Below are positions 1-8,493 of a stretch of 64,000 nt of DNA, piece by piece (position 1 is the first letter of the stretch; each line of letters starts with the position of its first letter). The notes under the pieces are model-generated. The model saw only the letters and a list, made by a program, of their open reading frames with translations, was not told the origin of the DNA and did no database searches. The stretch comes from Rhodococcus sp. BP22 (GTDB lineage Bacteria; Actinomycetota; Actinomycetes; Mycobacteriales; Mycobacteriaceae). Made by a program: the position numbers and the translations under genes. Location: NCBI RefSeq assembly GCF_014281965.1, contig NZ_JACFTB010000001.1, forward strand, positions 806,001 to 870,000. Direction: 5' to 3'.

Positions 1-373
1 CGATGTCCTCGACGACCTCGCGCTCGAATTCGGTGTTCACGCCGGAGCGCAGGTCTCCACCCGAGTGGATGATCTCGCCGACATCGCGACCATGATGGAA
101 CGGCTCCGCGCGAAGCCACCTACCGAACTGGCGGGCACCTCCATCACGGTCACCGACCTACTCGCCGACGTCGGCCCCCTGCGGACCGACGCCGTCGAAT
201 TGGCAGGAGATGGCATCCGCGTCATCGTGCGTCCGTCGGGAACCGAACCGAAGGTCAAGGCGTACCTCGAGGTCGTTCTCCCGGTCCGCGACCGCGCAGA
301 CTTGCCGGCCGTGCGCGCCGAAGCCGACGCTGCACTCGCCAAGCTGCGAAAATTCGCGACCAGCCTGTTCTAG
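1..373 (+). CDS. pmmB: Phosphomannomutase/phosphoglucomutase, C-terminal part
   Basis: Only the last 123 codons are inside the window; the gene starts to the left. The enzyme interconverts hexose 1- and 6-phosphates (or pentose phosphates in the PmmB branch). The C-terminal domain is recognisable from the phosphate-binding loop RPSGTEPK followed by VKAYLEV, the hallmark of the phosphohexomutase superfamily. Its TAG stop overlaps the stop of the convergent DUF2797 gene in the palindrome CTAG at 370-373. In M. tuberculosis pmmB also lies next to upp, which supports the name. The choice of PmmB over another phosphohexomutase rests on this neighbourhood, because the catalytic serine region is not visible. 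Confidence 0.85.
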   Translation, partial: DVLDDLALEFGVHAGAQVSTRVDDLADIATMMERLRAKPPTELAGTSITVTDLLADVGPLRTDAVELAGDGIRVIVRPSGTEPKVKAYLEVVLPVRDRADLPAVRAEADAALAKLRKFATSLF

Positions 374-1176
374 AACAGTGCGGACTGAACCGCAGGCAAC
401 GTGGATTCGTAATCACCGAACCGAACCCGCCGGCCCTTCAACTCGTGCAGGTCCACCACGTAGGAAGCGCCGTCGACGTCCACCACCGCAGCTTGTCCGA
501 TGCATGCGTGCACCGTGAAGCCGTGCGAGCCGATCGTGAGGTCGCTCGGATAACAGACGCGGTTGCCTGTGGCGAGCTCACGGAATCCGGCTACCTGCCA
601 TGTTTCGTCCACCGTGCGATAGGTGTCCTCACCGATCGGCGGCGCAAGGGAGTCCCGCACTCGATCGGCCAGAGCTGCTGTCGCAGCGTCGAGACGGGCG
701 GTGTCGACGGGCAGTGCGAGCGCGGCAGCTTTGACCGAGGATCGCACGGACTGCCGCACCTGTAGTTGCTCGGTCACCCGATCTTCGAGTACCCGAACTA
801 CCTTTCCGTCGGCTGCCCACGCGACATAGCGCGCGCATATGGCCCCTTGCTCGGCAAGCCTGCCCCATTTGCGGGTGTCGGCCGCGGTGCCGACCTTGTG
901 CACCCCGTTCGCAAAGGTCGCGATGTACAGCCAATGTGGTTGCATCACATGTGCTTCGAGCTCACGGGATACGAAGCCTCCGCGATGAATCGTGTGGACG
1001 AAGCGAAACGAGTCCTTCGACTCGCACTCTTCGCACTGCGAACCTGTCTCGACCGGCAACTGCTCGGGGCACGGAACGTACTCCGAGGGCGCCCCTTTTC
1101 GGAATGCGATCCGTCCCGTGCACCACCGCTGCGGCCCGAGCGCCTCGAACCCGACACGACCGCCGCGCAGTTCCAC
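370..1176 (-). CDS. DUF2797 family protein
   Basis: This looks like the DUF2797 family of unknown function. Near the N-terminus lie a CPEQLP stretch and a Cys-x-x-Cys pair (QCEECE), suggesting a metal site. The middle segment WLYIATFANGVHKVGTA followed by R and RLAEQGA resembles a GIY-YIG nuclease fold core, but nuclease activity is not shown. The called start is a GTG at 1176. However, the frame stays open and family-like upstream (GVTWPASEGDPRLRVVDVL...), up to a CTG at 1270-1272 that overlaps the upp stop codon, so the true protein is probably about 32 residues longer. It lies directly downstream of upp on the same strand and may be cotranscribed with it. Confidence 0.75.
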   Translation of the reverse strand: MELRGGRVGFEALGPQRWCTGRIAFRKGAPSEYVPCPEQLPVETGSQCEECESKDSFRFVHTIHRGGFVSRELEAHVMQPHWLYIATFANGVHKVGTAADTRKWGRLAEQGAICARYVAWAADGKVVRVLEDRVTEQLQVRQSVRSSVKAAALALPVDTARLDAATAALADRVRDSLAPPIGEDTYRTVDETWQVAGFRELATGNRVCYPSDLTIGSHGFTVHACIGQAAVVDVDGASYVVDLHELKGRRVRFGDYESTLPAVQSALF

Positions 1177-1268
1177 GTAATCGACCTCACGCGAGAGAAC
1201 ATCTACGACGCGTAATCGCGGGTCGCCTTCACTGGCCGGCCAGGTGACGCCGAGGACGAGTGACGTGC

Positions 1269-1892
1269 TCAGCGTGGGCCGAACTGACGGTCGCCCGCAT
1301 CACCGAGACCCGGGACGATGAAGGCCTCGTCGTTGAGTCGCTCGTCGATACTGGCGGTGACGAGCCGGACCGGTAGGCCCGAGTTCGCGAGTGCCGCGAC
1401 CCCCTCGGGGGCGACCACCACGCAAATTGCAGTGACATCTGCCGCGCCTCGCTCCACCAACAACTCGATGGTGCGCACCATCGACCCACCGGTGGCGAGC
1501 ATCGGATCGAGAACGTAGACCGGGGTGCTCGACAGATCCTCGGGCAGCGATTCCATGTACGGCACCGGCTCATGGGTCTTCTCGTCGCGCGCCATTCCGA
1601 CGAAGCCGACGCGGGACTGAGGAATCAAGCCGCTCGCCTTCTCGACCATGCCGAGCCCGGCACGCAGGACCGGAACCAGCAGCGGCGGCTGCGACAGACG
1701 GGTGCCCTGTGTGAGAGCGACCGGCGTCTTCACCTCGAACGTGGTGATCGCGGCGTCCCTGGTGGCCTCGTACACCAACATGTGGGTGAGCTGGCGCAGC
1801 GCCGACCGAAAAGTTGCGTTGTCGCTGCGCTCGTCGCGCATCGTCGTCAGTAGGGCAGCAGCCAAGGGATGTTCGACGACATGTGTATCCAT
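1269..1892 (-). CDS. upp: Uracil phosphoribosyltransferase
   Basis: Makes UMP from uracil and PRPP in pyrimidine salvage. The 207-residue protein has the normal family length. It shows the PRPP-binding loop in [12 protein letters not shown], the [11 protein letters not shown] segment and the C-terminal [15 protein letters not shown] uracil-binding region. The frame is open further upstream, but the ATG at 1892 ([12 protein letters not shown]) matches the family N-terminus; the upstream part would run through the divergent intergenic region. The stop is followed at once by the DUF2797 gene. In M. tuberculosis upp likewise follows pmmB. No strong ribosome binding site precedes the ATG. Confidence 0.96.
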   Translation of the reverse strand: MDTHVVEHPLAAALLTTMRDERSDNATFRSALRQLTHMLVYEATRDAAITTFEVKTPVALTQGTRLSQPPLLVPVLRAGLGMVEKASGLIPQSRVGFVGMARDEKTHEPVPYMESLPEDLSSTPVYVLDPMLATGGSMVRTIELLVERGAADVTAICVVVAPEGVAALANSGLPVRLVTASIDERLNDEAFIVPGLGDAGDRQFGPR

Positions 1893-1989
1893 GAGAAGAA
1901 GGATAAGTGCGGGAACCGATCGGGCCTCACTTGCGTCAAAACCTGTGTAGATCCATTTCGTACGCAGAACAGTCCCGAGGGGAACACCG
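1893..1989. other. Divergent intergenic region upp / type VII-like cassette
   Basis: The 97-bp gap must hold promoters for upp (leftward) and the EspC-like operon (rightward). The only clear element is a GAGGGG ribosome binding site at about 1977-1982, before the ATG at 1990. No convincing operator was seen. Confidence 0.4.
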
Positions 1990-2289
1990 ATGGCAGAAGT
2001 ATCGGCAACAGCGGCTGGAATACTCGCGTATTCCGCGACGGCCGGGACGATGTCCGCGCAAGTGACGAGCGCCGCCGCAGCGGCCACAGCCTGCGGTCCT
2101 GCCGTACTGACGCCGGTGTTCGGGGCGATCGGCACCGAGTTCCTCGCCGCATTCACCGGCACTCACTCCGCCCACACCGCTGCGTTGGCACGTCTGGCCG
2201 AAGTACTGGGCAGCATCGGTAGCGCGGCCGCTGGTTCCGCTGCCGGCTATCAGACAACCGACGCAGCGGCAGCCGGGCGCCTACTGTGA
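1990..2289 (+). CDS. EspC/DUF2580-like type VII secretion substrate
   Basis: A 99-residue, alanine-rich, mostly helical protein without a signal peptide, of the type annotated as ESX-1 secretion-associated (EspC-like, DUF2580). Near the C-terminus it carries Y87-Q-T-T-D91, a perfect YxxxD motif, which is the general export signal of type VII substrates. A good ribosome binding site (GAGGGG) precedes the ATG. Its stop overlaps the GTG start of the NlpC/P60 gene by four bases (GTGA), the first of three such couplings. The partner is presumably the WSG-containing N-terminal domain of that next protein. No ESX core gene (EccB, EccC, EccD, MycP) is in the window, so export would depend on a system encoded elsewhere. 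Confidence 0.7.
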   Translation: MAEVSATAAGILAYSATAGTMSAQVTSAAAAATACGPAVLTPVFGAIGTEFLAAFTGTHSAHTAALARLAEVLGSIGSAAAGSAAGYQTTDAAAAGRLL

Positions 2290-3464
2290 TCGACGTTCTG
2301 ACCCGCCCGATCATCGACCTCCTCGGCGCCTTCGGATCGGGTGAGATTCCCACCGGTGGGCCCGCCGACGTCATTCGCTCTTCCTCTTCCGCATTGGATG
2401 CGGTCGAGCGGATCGGGGTGAACGCTGTGGCCGAGCTGGCAGGTTCATGGAGCGGGCCCGCAGCAGTAGCAGCAATCGAGCTGGCCGAGGCCGCCCACAC
2501 GAGCGCCATCGCACTTGCCGATCACGGAAACGAGATCGCTGCGGTCGTGGATCGAGCGTGTGAGAAGGTCCAGGCCGGAATCGTCGAACTGAACGGCATA
2601 CTTCAGTCGTTCGTGTCCATTGCCGTCGCGGCAGCCCCAGTCCTCTTCACCCCTGCCGGTCAGTCGATGGTCATCGCAGCAGCCATCGAGCACTTGGAAC
2701 GCGCGCTTGCCGTCGTGGCGCGGGTTCGAGCCGAGCTTGCAGTGCACGCGGCCGAGGTCGGGCGTTATCTCGCGCCGCCCTCGGTACCTGCCCCTGCAGG
2801 CACCGAAGCTTCGACACAACCTGCGGCAGCGCCACCGGCCGGGCCTGCACCGACAGCACCCGCGAGCTCGGATCCTGCAGGCCAGTTCGCGCGCAACTTC
2901 GCTCAATCGGTGTCCGCTCCCCCGTCGTCGATGACCCCGGACAGCGCCTCGAACCTGCTTTCCTCACCCAACGCAACGACGTCACCCACCGCAACGATGC
3001 CGAATCAGGGGCCGGCGATGTACAGCGGCGCAACACCACGAGAGCCCCGTGACGTCGGTGCGAAAGGCACGGGCGTCGAGGTCGCGCTTCCTGACGGAAG
3101 CGTCGTGACGGCTCCGAACGAACAGGCAGCAGGCGCGGTCCGAAACGCACTGAGCCAACAAGGCACGCCGTACGTGTGGGGCGGCACCGAACCGGGCCGC
3201 GGCCTCGACTGCAGCGGCCTCACTCAGTGGGCCTACGCGGAGCAGGGGGTCGAGCTCCCCCGCCTGGCGCAGGAGCAAGATATCGGCACCCCGGTCAACC
3301 AGGACGAGGTCATGCCCGGAGATCTTGCAATCTGGGACGGCCACGTCGCCATGGTGATCGGTAACGGACAATTCGTCGAAGCTGGAGATCCCGTGCAGGT
3401 CAGCGATATCCGAACGACCAACAGCGGTATGGGCTTCAAAGGTTTCTACAGGCCGACCGAATGA
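2286..3464 (+). CDS. NlpC/P60 (C40) peptidoglycan hydrolase with WXG-like N-terminus
   Basis: The 392-residue protein has three parts. Residues about 1-165 are helical and carry a WSG turn (W55) like WXG100/DUF proteins. About 166-280 is a Pro/Ala/Ser/Thr-rich linker. About 285-392 is an NlpC/P60 domain with YVWGG, the nucleophile C309 in DCSGLTQW and H353 in WDGHVAMVIG. Such domains cut D-Glu-mDAP peptide bonds in cell wall stems. There is no Sec signal peptide; export through type VII secretion together with the EspC-like protein is the likely route. The GTG start overlaps the upstream stop and its own TGA overlaps the next ATG (ATGA), so all four genes are translationally coupled. Position 365, where these enzymes often have His, is Glu. 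Confidence 0.85.
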   Translation: MIDVLTRPIIDLLGAFGSGEIPTGGPADVIRSSSSALDAVERIGVNAVAELAGSWSGPAAVAAIELAEAAHTSAIALADHGNEIAAVVDRACEKVQAGIVELNGILQSFVSIAVAAAPVLFTPAGQSMVIAAAIEHLERALAVVARVRAELAVHAAEVGRYLAPPSVPAPAGTEASTQPAAAPPAGPAPTAPASSDPAGQFARNFAQSVSAPPSSMTPDSASNLLSSPNATTSPTATMPNQGPAMYSGATPREPRDVGAKGTGVEVALPDGSVVTAPNEQAAGAVRNALSQQGTPYVWGGTEPGRGLDCSGLTQWAYAEQGVELPRLAQEQDIGTPVNQDEVMPGDLAIWDGHVAMVIGNGQFVEAGDPVQVSDIRTTNSGMGFKGFYRPTE

Positions 3465-3784
3465 TCGAGATCTCGGCTACTGCTGCCACGCGCTCGGACT
3501 CGGTTCGCGTCCGAGCCACCGAAAGTGGGACCCCGACGGAAATCCATGTCGATCAAAGCGAATTACACTACAGTGGAGGAGAATTGGCCCGAACAATCCT
3601 GCACTTGTGCGCGCGTGCCACCGAACTCGCGCAAGCCGAGCGCCGCACCCTTCTCGAAAACGACGGTATGGACGCCCATATTCTCGATCGCCTCGGGCTG
3701 CCACGGGCCTCGACGGTAGCCGCTGAAGAAAATCGGCGACTGGACGTAGAACCTGCACCGACGAGCTGGCTGAGGTCGGTATGA
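3461..3784 (+). CDS. Unknown protein of the type VII-like cassette
   Basis: A 107-residue protein I do not recognise with certainty. It starts with a short beta-like segment (IEISATAATRSDSVRVRATESGTPTEIHV) followed by a helical stretch around GELARTILHLCARATELAQAERRTLL and a polar tail. This layout resembles small ESX-linked proteins that pair with YbaB-like partners in Nocardiaceae. It overlaps both neighbours by four bases, so its product is probably needed in step with the hydrolase and the YbaB-like protein. No membrane segment or signal peptide is present. The function is open. Confidence 0.65.
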   Translation: MIEISATAATRSDSVRVRATESGTPTEIHVDQSELHYSGGELARTILHLCARATELAQAERRTLLENDGMDAHILDRLGLPRASTVAAEENRRLDVEPAPTSWLRSV

Positions 3785-4086
3785 CCGACAACGCCGTCGA
3801 AGCACTTGTGTCCCGAGCCGACCTCGCCCTGGACACCATGCACCTCGCCTCGGAGGGGCTCGCATACCTGCGTATCACCAGGCATTCGGCAGATGGGCTG
3901 GTCGGTGTGACGGTCGACAGCACCGGGGCGATGGTGGGTCTGGAATTGGCCGAAAATCTCTCTCGGCAGTCCGCACGAAAACTCACCGGCTCCATCACCG
4001 AAGTCGCCGCCGCGGCTGCTCGCGACGCACTCGACCAGCGTCGGCGGATCCTCGAACGGATGCGAAGTTCACTATCGGCGACCTGA
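3781..4086 (+). CDS. YbaB/EbfC-like protein
   Basis: A 101-residue protein with the YbaB/EbfC pattern: an N-terminal helix, a central beta hairpin (GLVGVTVDSTGAMVGLELA) and a C-terminal helix with a basic RRRILERM stretch. Canonical YbaB binds DNA as a dimer. Copies of this family also lie inside ESX loci of mycobacteria and rhodococci, where a role in secretion or chaperoning has been supposed rather than shown. It is the last gene of the coupled cassette: its ATG overlaps the previous stop (ATGA). The gene ends 15 bases before the Rv3311-like gene, which may be cotranscribed. Confidence 0.7.
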   Translation: MTDNAVEALVSRADLALDTMHLASEGLAYLRITRHSADGLVGVTVDSTGAMVGLELAENLSRQSARKLTGSITEVAAAAARDALDQRRRILERMRSSLSAT

Positions 4087-4101
4087 GATAGGCTTCCGGC
4101 C

Positions 4102-5364
4102 ATGGCTGGCGACATCATCCCGATCGAACTCTTTCTCACCCGCGGCAACTTCGTCACCCTCTGGGCTCCGGAGTGGCACGAAGGAGACGACGAGTGGGAA
4201 GCATTCCTCGGACGCGACGAGGACCTCTACGGATTCGAGGCCGTCGCGCACCTCGCGGCGTTCATCAGAAACGACAGCGACAACGACCTCGTCGACCACC
4301 CCTCGTGGACCGTGGTCTCGGCTCTCGCAGCCAATGAACTCGAACCCGATGATCTTCACCGTTTCGACCTCGTCGGTGTTCCCGAACTGGTCGCCGAGGA
4401 TCCCGACTCCGATGTCCTCAGCGAGCTCGCGGCAACGTTCGAAATGGTCCAGACCCTCGGTGATGTCTGTGAACTGAACACGGTCACCGCATTTTTCGCC
4501 GGCAACCCACATCTGGGATCAGTGGGAATGGGCGCGGAGGCATACCTGGGCAAGGACGGTCAGGACCTCTGGGATCGGATCGGCACCTCGATCGCGAAGA
4601 GTTGGGGTGCGGTGATCGACGCCATCGACTCGGTCGTGACGACACCCGATGTCGACAGCGCGGCCGTCGACGTGGCCGAAGCGGAACTGCTCGCGGCCGC
4701 GGAGAACATCGTCGACGTCGACGATGTATCGAACGACGAAGAATCCGATGATGACGACGACGATGAGACCGACGAGGACGAAACTCCGGATCCCATCGCC
4801 GACGCAGCCGCGGAAGAGAGCTTCTGGACCACTGTCGGCATCGACCCGATCCGGATCATCACCTCGGACGAAACGCTGTACACCTTGCGCTGCTACATCG
4901 ACGACGATCCGATCTTCCTCGGCCGCGCCGGCACCATCACCGTCTTCGGATCCGAACGCGCGCTCGCTCGCTACCTCGCCGACGACCATGACCACGAACT
5001 GGCGAAGGTGAGTACGTACGCCGAAGTACAGACCGCCGCGGTGGACGGATCGCTCCGTATCGAGGTGACCGACGAGAACGTCTACGTCCTTCCCGGACTG
5101 GCGGACGATCTGGCCGACGGGCCCACGGCCGTCGACGCGGATCAGCTCGACCTTGCAGTGGAGTTGTTCACCGACGCAGCCGACTTCGCGGAGGACGATT
5201 CCGTCGAAACGGCGCTGGCGAGTTCCACCCCACTGGGCTGGTTCGTGTCCTACACGCTCGAGCCCGACCCGAACAGGCTCGCGCCCAGTGCCCCGTTCCA
5301 TGTCGAGTCGGAGGCGTGGCGTGAACTCGAGCGCGAGTTCGAGGGGCGCCTGCGCAAGGAGTGA
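4102..5364 (+). CDS. Conserved hypothetical protein, Rv3311-like
   Basis: A 420-residue acidic protein. Its length and its place before add correspond to M. tuberculosis Rv3311, a conserved protein of unknown function. Two folded parts are joined by an extremely acidic linker at about residues 205-232 (DEESDDDDDDETDEDET). The second part begins with FWTTVGIDPIRIITSDETLYTLRCY and includes a GRAGTITVFGSERALARYLADD segment. No signal peptide, membrane segment or catalytic motif is evident. In related genomes the family is sometimes labelled a primosomal protein, for which I see no sequence support. The ATG at 4102 lacks a clear ribosome binding site. The gene is convergent with add, 7 bases apart. 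Confidence 0.8.
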   Translation: MAGDIIPIELFLTRGNFVTLWAPEWHEGDDEWEAFLGRDEDLYGFEAVAHLAAFIRNDSDNDLVDHPSWTVVSALAANELEPDDLHRFDLVGVPELVAEDPDSDVLSELAATFEMVQTLGDVCELNTVTAFFAGNPHLGSVGMGAEAYLGKDGQDLWDRIGTSIAKSWGAVIDAIDSVVTTPDVDSAAVDVAEAELLAAAENIVDVDDVSNDEESDDDDDDETDEDETPDPIADAAAEESFWTTVGIDPIRIITSDETLYTLRCYIDDDPIFLGRAGTITVFGSERALARYLADDHDHELAKVSTYAEVQTAAVDGSLRIEVTDENVYVLPGLADDLADGPTAVDADQLDLAVELFTDAADFAEDDSVETALASSTPLGWFVSYTLEPDPNRLAPSAPFHVESEAWRELEREFEGRLRKE

Positions 5365-5371
5365 GGTTTCG

Positions 5372-6496
5372 CTAGCCGATCAATACTGCGTAGCCGGGCT
5401 TGACGATGTCGTCGATGATCTCGAGACGCTCGTCGAACGGGATGAAGGCCGACTTCATGGCATTGATGGTGAAGCGCTCGAGATCGGTCCATCCGTAGCC
5501 GAATGTACTGACCAGCTTGTGCATTTCACGGCTCATCGAGGTGTCGCTCATGAGCCGATTGTCGGTGTTCACCGTGACACGGAACCGGAGTCTGGCAAGC
5601 AGGTCGAACGGATGCTTCTGCAAGCTCTCCACGGCTCCGGTCTGCACGTTCGAACTCGGACACAATTCGAGGGGCATACGCGTGTCCCGAACGTAGGCGG
5701 CGAGTAGTCCCAGTGATGCCGTGCCGTCGGGCGCGACGGTGATGTCGTCGGTTATCCGGACACCGTGACCGAGCCGATCCGTACCGCAGAATGCGACAGC
5801 TTCTTGAATGGACGGCAGACCGAAGGCCTCGCCGGCGTGAATTGTGAAGTGTGCGTTGGCTGCTCGCATGTATTCGAACGCGGCGAGGTGCCGACTCGGA
5901 GGGAACCCGGCTTCGGCACCGGCGATGTCGAAGCCGACAACGCCGCGGTCACGGAACCGCACAGCCAGCTCGGCGATCTCCCGCGAGCGTGCCGCATGTC
6001 GCATGGCGGTGAGCAGGCAACCCACCCGAATTCGCTTGCCTTTCACTTGCGCTGCGGATTCTCCGGCCCGAAAGCCTGCCAGTACATGTTCGACGACCTC
6101 GTCCAGCGAGAGTCCCCGCTCGAGATGCTGTTCGGGTGCGAATCGAACCTCGGCGTAGACGACCGAGTCGTCGGCCAGATCCTCGGCGCACTCCTGGGCT
6201 ACCCGCGAAAGACCCTCGGGCGTCTGCATCACCGCAACGGTGTGGGCAAAAGTCTCGAGATACCGCTCGAGCGAACCGCTGTCGGCTGCATTGCGGAACC
6301 ACTCCCCCAGCGCCGCTCCATCGGTCGCTGGAAGACCGTCGTATCCGCACTGATCGGCGAGCTCGAGAACCGTCTGCGGGCGCAATCCACCATCGAGATG
6401 ATCGTGCAGCAGCGCTTTCGGAGCAGTCTTGATCGAATTGGAGTCGAGCGGCATCGCGCCGCCTGAAAATGTCGACGAAATCTCGGCGGTGCTCAT
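5372..6496 (-). CDS. add: Adenosine deaminase
   Basis: Converts adenosine and deoxyadenosine to (deoxy)inosine in purine salvage. The 374-residue protein has the expected zinc-site residues: H31-x-H33 in HDHLDGG, H220 in HAGE (E223 being the catalytic acid) and H244 in RLGHGVR. The metal-binding aspartate segment is NTDN (310-313) where many family members have NTDD. The ATG at 6496 is used; M15 (MPLDSNS) is an alternative, and neither has a strong ribosome binding site. It is the last gene of cdd-deoA-add, 45 bases behind deoA, the same order as in M. tuberculosis. The three enzymes together recover bases and pentose phosphate from nucleosides. Confidence 0.96.
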   Translation of the reverse strand: MSTAEISSTFSGGAMPLDSNSIKTAPKALLHDHLDGGLRPQTVLELADQCGYDGLPATDGAALGEWFRNAADSGSLERYLETFAHTVAVMQTPEGLSRVAQECAEDLADDSVVYAEVRFAPEQHLERGLSLDEVVEHVLAGFRAGESAAQVKGKRIRVGCLLTAMRHAARSREIAELAVRFRDRGVVGFDIAGAEAGFPPSRHLAAFEYMRAANAHFTIHAGEAFGLPSIQEAVAFCGTDRLGHGVRITDDITVAPDGTASLGLLAAYVRDTRMPLELCPSSNVQTGAVESLQKHPFDLLARLRFRVTVNTDNRLMSDTSMSREMHKLVSTFGYGWTDLERFTINAMKSAFIPFDERLEIIDDIVKPGYAVLIG

Positions 6497-6541
6497 ACCG
6501 TGAACGGTAACCCGCCGAGACCGAGCTGTCCTGGGCTCGAC

Positions 6542-7825
6542 CTACCGTCCGACGCGATCGAGCACGATCGGCGATATGCCGGGCGCGGAGTCACCGATGC
6601 TCCAGGCCGCACTGATCGCCTCGGTTGCATAGTCGAACTTCTCCGGTGTGTCGGTATAGAGCGTGGCGAGCTGCTGGCCGGCGACAACTCGATCCCCCGG
6701 CTTGGCATGCAGGCGTACCCCCGCACCGGCCTGAACGGGCTCACCCTGGCGCTCCCGTCCGGCACCCAACCTCCAAGCCGCTACACCCACCGCCATGGCG
6801 TCGAGCCCGGTGATGAAACCGTCCTGCTCGGCCGTGACGGTCCGAGATTCCTTCGCCACTGGAAGCGGCGCATCCGGATCGCCACCCTGGGCGGCCACCA
6901 TCGCTCGCCACCGATCCATCGCGGAGCCATCGGCAAGCTTGTCCGCGGGGTCGATTCCCTCGATACCGGCCACGGTCAGCATGGTTCGGGCCAGTGTGAT
7001 CGTCAGCTCGACGATGTCCGCGGGGCCGCCGCCGCTCAGCACCTCGAGCGATTCCTCGACTTCGAGAGCGTTGCCCGCAGTCATCCCCAGCGGGGCATCC
7101 ATAGCGGTGAGAAGTGCGACCGTGCGCACCCCGGCATCGGAGCCGAGAGCAACCATGGCCGTGGCGAGTTCACGAGCATCGTCGATGTTCTTCATGAAGG
7201 CGCCTGCCCCGACCTTGACGTCGAGCACAAGTCCGCTGGTTCCCTCGGCGATCTTCTTGCTCATGATCGAGCTGGCGATCAGGGGAATGGATTCGACGGT
7301 TCCGGTGACGTCGCGAAGTGCATAGAGTCTCTTGTCCGCGGGCGCCAGGTCTGCGCCCGCTGCGCACACCACCGCGCCCACAGCCGAATCGGACAGAATC
7401 GAGTGGATTTCCTCTGCGCTCAGGTCGGCGCGCCACCCGGCGATGGACTCGAGCTTGTCGAGTGTGCCACCGGTATGTCCGAGTCCCCGACCGGACAGCT
7501 GCGGCACCGCCGCTCCGCACGCGGCGACGAGCGGAGCCAACGGCAGGGTGATCTTGTCGCCGACGCCTCCGGTCGAGTGCTTGTCGACGGTCGGTCGAGC
7601 GATATCGGAGAAGTCCATCCTGCTGCCCGAGTCGATCATCGCGGCCGTCCAGTCGCTCAGTTCTCTCCGGTCGAGACCGCGCCACACAATCGCCATCGCG
7701 AGTGCGGACATCTGCTCGTCGGCGACGGTGCCGCGAGTGAAACCGTCGATGATCCAGTCGATCTGCCGCTTGGTCAGTATGTGTCCGTCGCGCTTGGCGG
7801 CGATGATCGATACGGCGTCAGACAT
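6542..7825 (-). CDS. deoA: Thymidine phosphorylase
   Basis: Reversibly splits thymidine and deoxyuridine with phosphate to base plus 2-deoxyribose 1-phosphate. At 427 residues it has the family length. The signature KHSTGGVGDK is at about 82-91, followed by GRGLGHTGGTLDKLE. The start chosen is MSDAVSIIAAKRDG at 7825, with GGGAG eight bases upstream; it overlaps the cdd stop by eight bases, indicating coupling. A longer reading from 7855 would add ten residues with no family resemblance. The middle gene of the cdd-deoA-add salvage operon. Confidence 0.97.
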   Translation of the reverse strand: MSDAVSIIAAKRDGHILTKRQIDWIIDGFTRGTVADEQMSALAMAIVWRGLDRRELSDWTAAMIDSGSRMDFSDIARPTVDKHSTGGVGDKITLPLAPLVAACGAAVPQLSGRGLGHTGGTLDKLESIAGWRADLSAEEIHSILSDSAVGAVVCAAGADLAPADKRLYALRDVTGTVESIPLIASSIMSKKIAEGTSGLVLDVKVGAGAFMKNIDDARELATAMVALGSDAGVRTVALLTAMDAPLGMTAGNALEVEESLEVLSGGGPADIVELTITLARTMLTVAGIEGIDPADKLADGSAMDRWRAMVAAQGGDPDAPLPVAKESRTVTAEQDGFITGLDAMAVGVAAWRLGAGRERQGEPVQAGAGVRLHAKPGDRVVAGQQLATLYTDTPEKFDYATEAISAAWSIGDSAPGISPIVLDRVGR

Positions 7826-8231
7826 GCTCGCTCTCCCGTCCCGCTGCGAGATCATCGGGGCCGAACGCGGAGGGCAGTAGATCGCCCAGCGACACAGGGC
7901 CCGCGTCGGTGTCGACGATCAACTGCGCGCCACCGAACTCGAACAGAAGTTGCCTACATCGGCCGCACGGCATCAGCTTTGCTCCGCGACTGTCACAGCA
8001 GGTGAAGGCGATCAGACGTCCGCCGCCAGTGGAATGCAAGTTCGAGACCAATCCGCACTCTGCGCACAGGCCCAAACCATATGAGACATTTTCCACATTG
8101 CATCCCGTCACGATTCGGTCATCGTCTACGAGCGCGGCCGCACCCACAGGGTAGTTCGAATAGGGTGCATAGGCTTGCCTCATTACCCGATGAGCGCTGT
8201 CTCGCAACGTTTTCCAGTCGATTTCCGGCAT
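7818..8231 (-). CDS. cdd: Cytidine deaminase
   Basis: Deaminates cytidine and deoxycytidine to uridine and deoxyuridine, which feeds deoA. The 137-residue protein is a typical small tetrameric-type enzyme with the zinc motif C56-A-E58 and PC-x-x-C (C89, C92). The start is MPEIDWKTLRDSA at 8231; the frame is open up to 8315, but the added 28 residues do not fit the family. First gene of the leftward operon, divergent from sdhCDAB across about 260 bp. Confidence 0.95.
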   Translation of the reverse strand: MPEIDWKTLRDSAHRVMRQAYAPYSNYPVGAAALVDDDRIVTGCNVENVSYGLGLCAECGLVSNLHSTGGGRLIAFTCCDSRGAKLMPCGRCRQLLFEFGGAQLIVDTDAGPVSLGDLLPSAFGPDDLAAGRESEHV

Positions 8232-8493
8232 ACCTGCAATCAAATCACGAACACTCGTCGCGCGCAGCCTCGCTACTGAACCGATCACGTAAAATTGGGA
8301 AGGCATACCTAACAAAGATTTTCGGGTCGGTACGAACCTCGAGTCGAATTAGTTCCGCGTTTCCATGGGGATTACAGTTCGAAGAAGGAGGCTCTTCTTT
8401 AACCGTTGAGCCGGAGTAAGACAAATCGAGCCGGTCACAGTCCGGGGCCCAGGCTCGATGCGTCCATCAATGACGTTGGAGGCATTGCACTCG
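8232..8493. promoter_or_regulatory. Divergent control region cdd / sdhCDAB with possible IdeR-like box
   Basis: The 262-bp region between the two operons must hold both promoters. At 8294-8312 the sequence ATTGGGAAGGCATACCTAA matches about 15 of 19 positions of the IdeR/DtxR consensus TWAGGTWAGSCTWACCTWA, with the right half site (TACCTAA) perfect and the left half weak. Iron control of succinate dehydrogenase would fit its iron-sulfur content. The clear functional element is GGAGG at 8478-8482, eleven bases before the sdhC ATG. Confidence 0.3.

Noticed and set aside
6500..8005. A 501-codon plus-strand frame opposite deoA and cdd
   Set aside because: It is antisense to two certain enzymes, contains no domain, and arises from the codon bias of high-GC genes.
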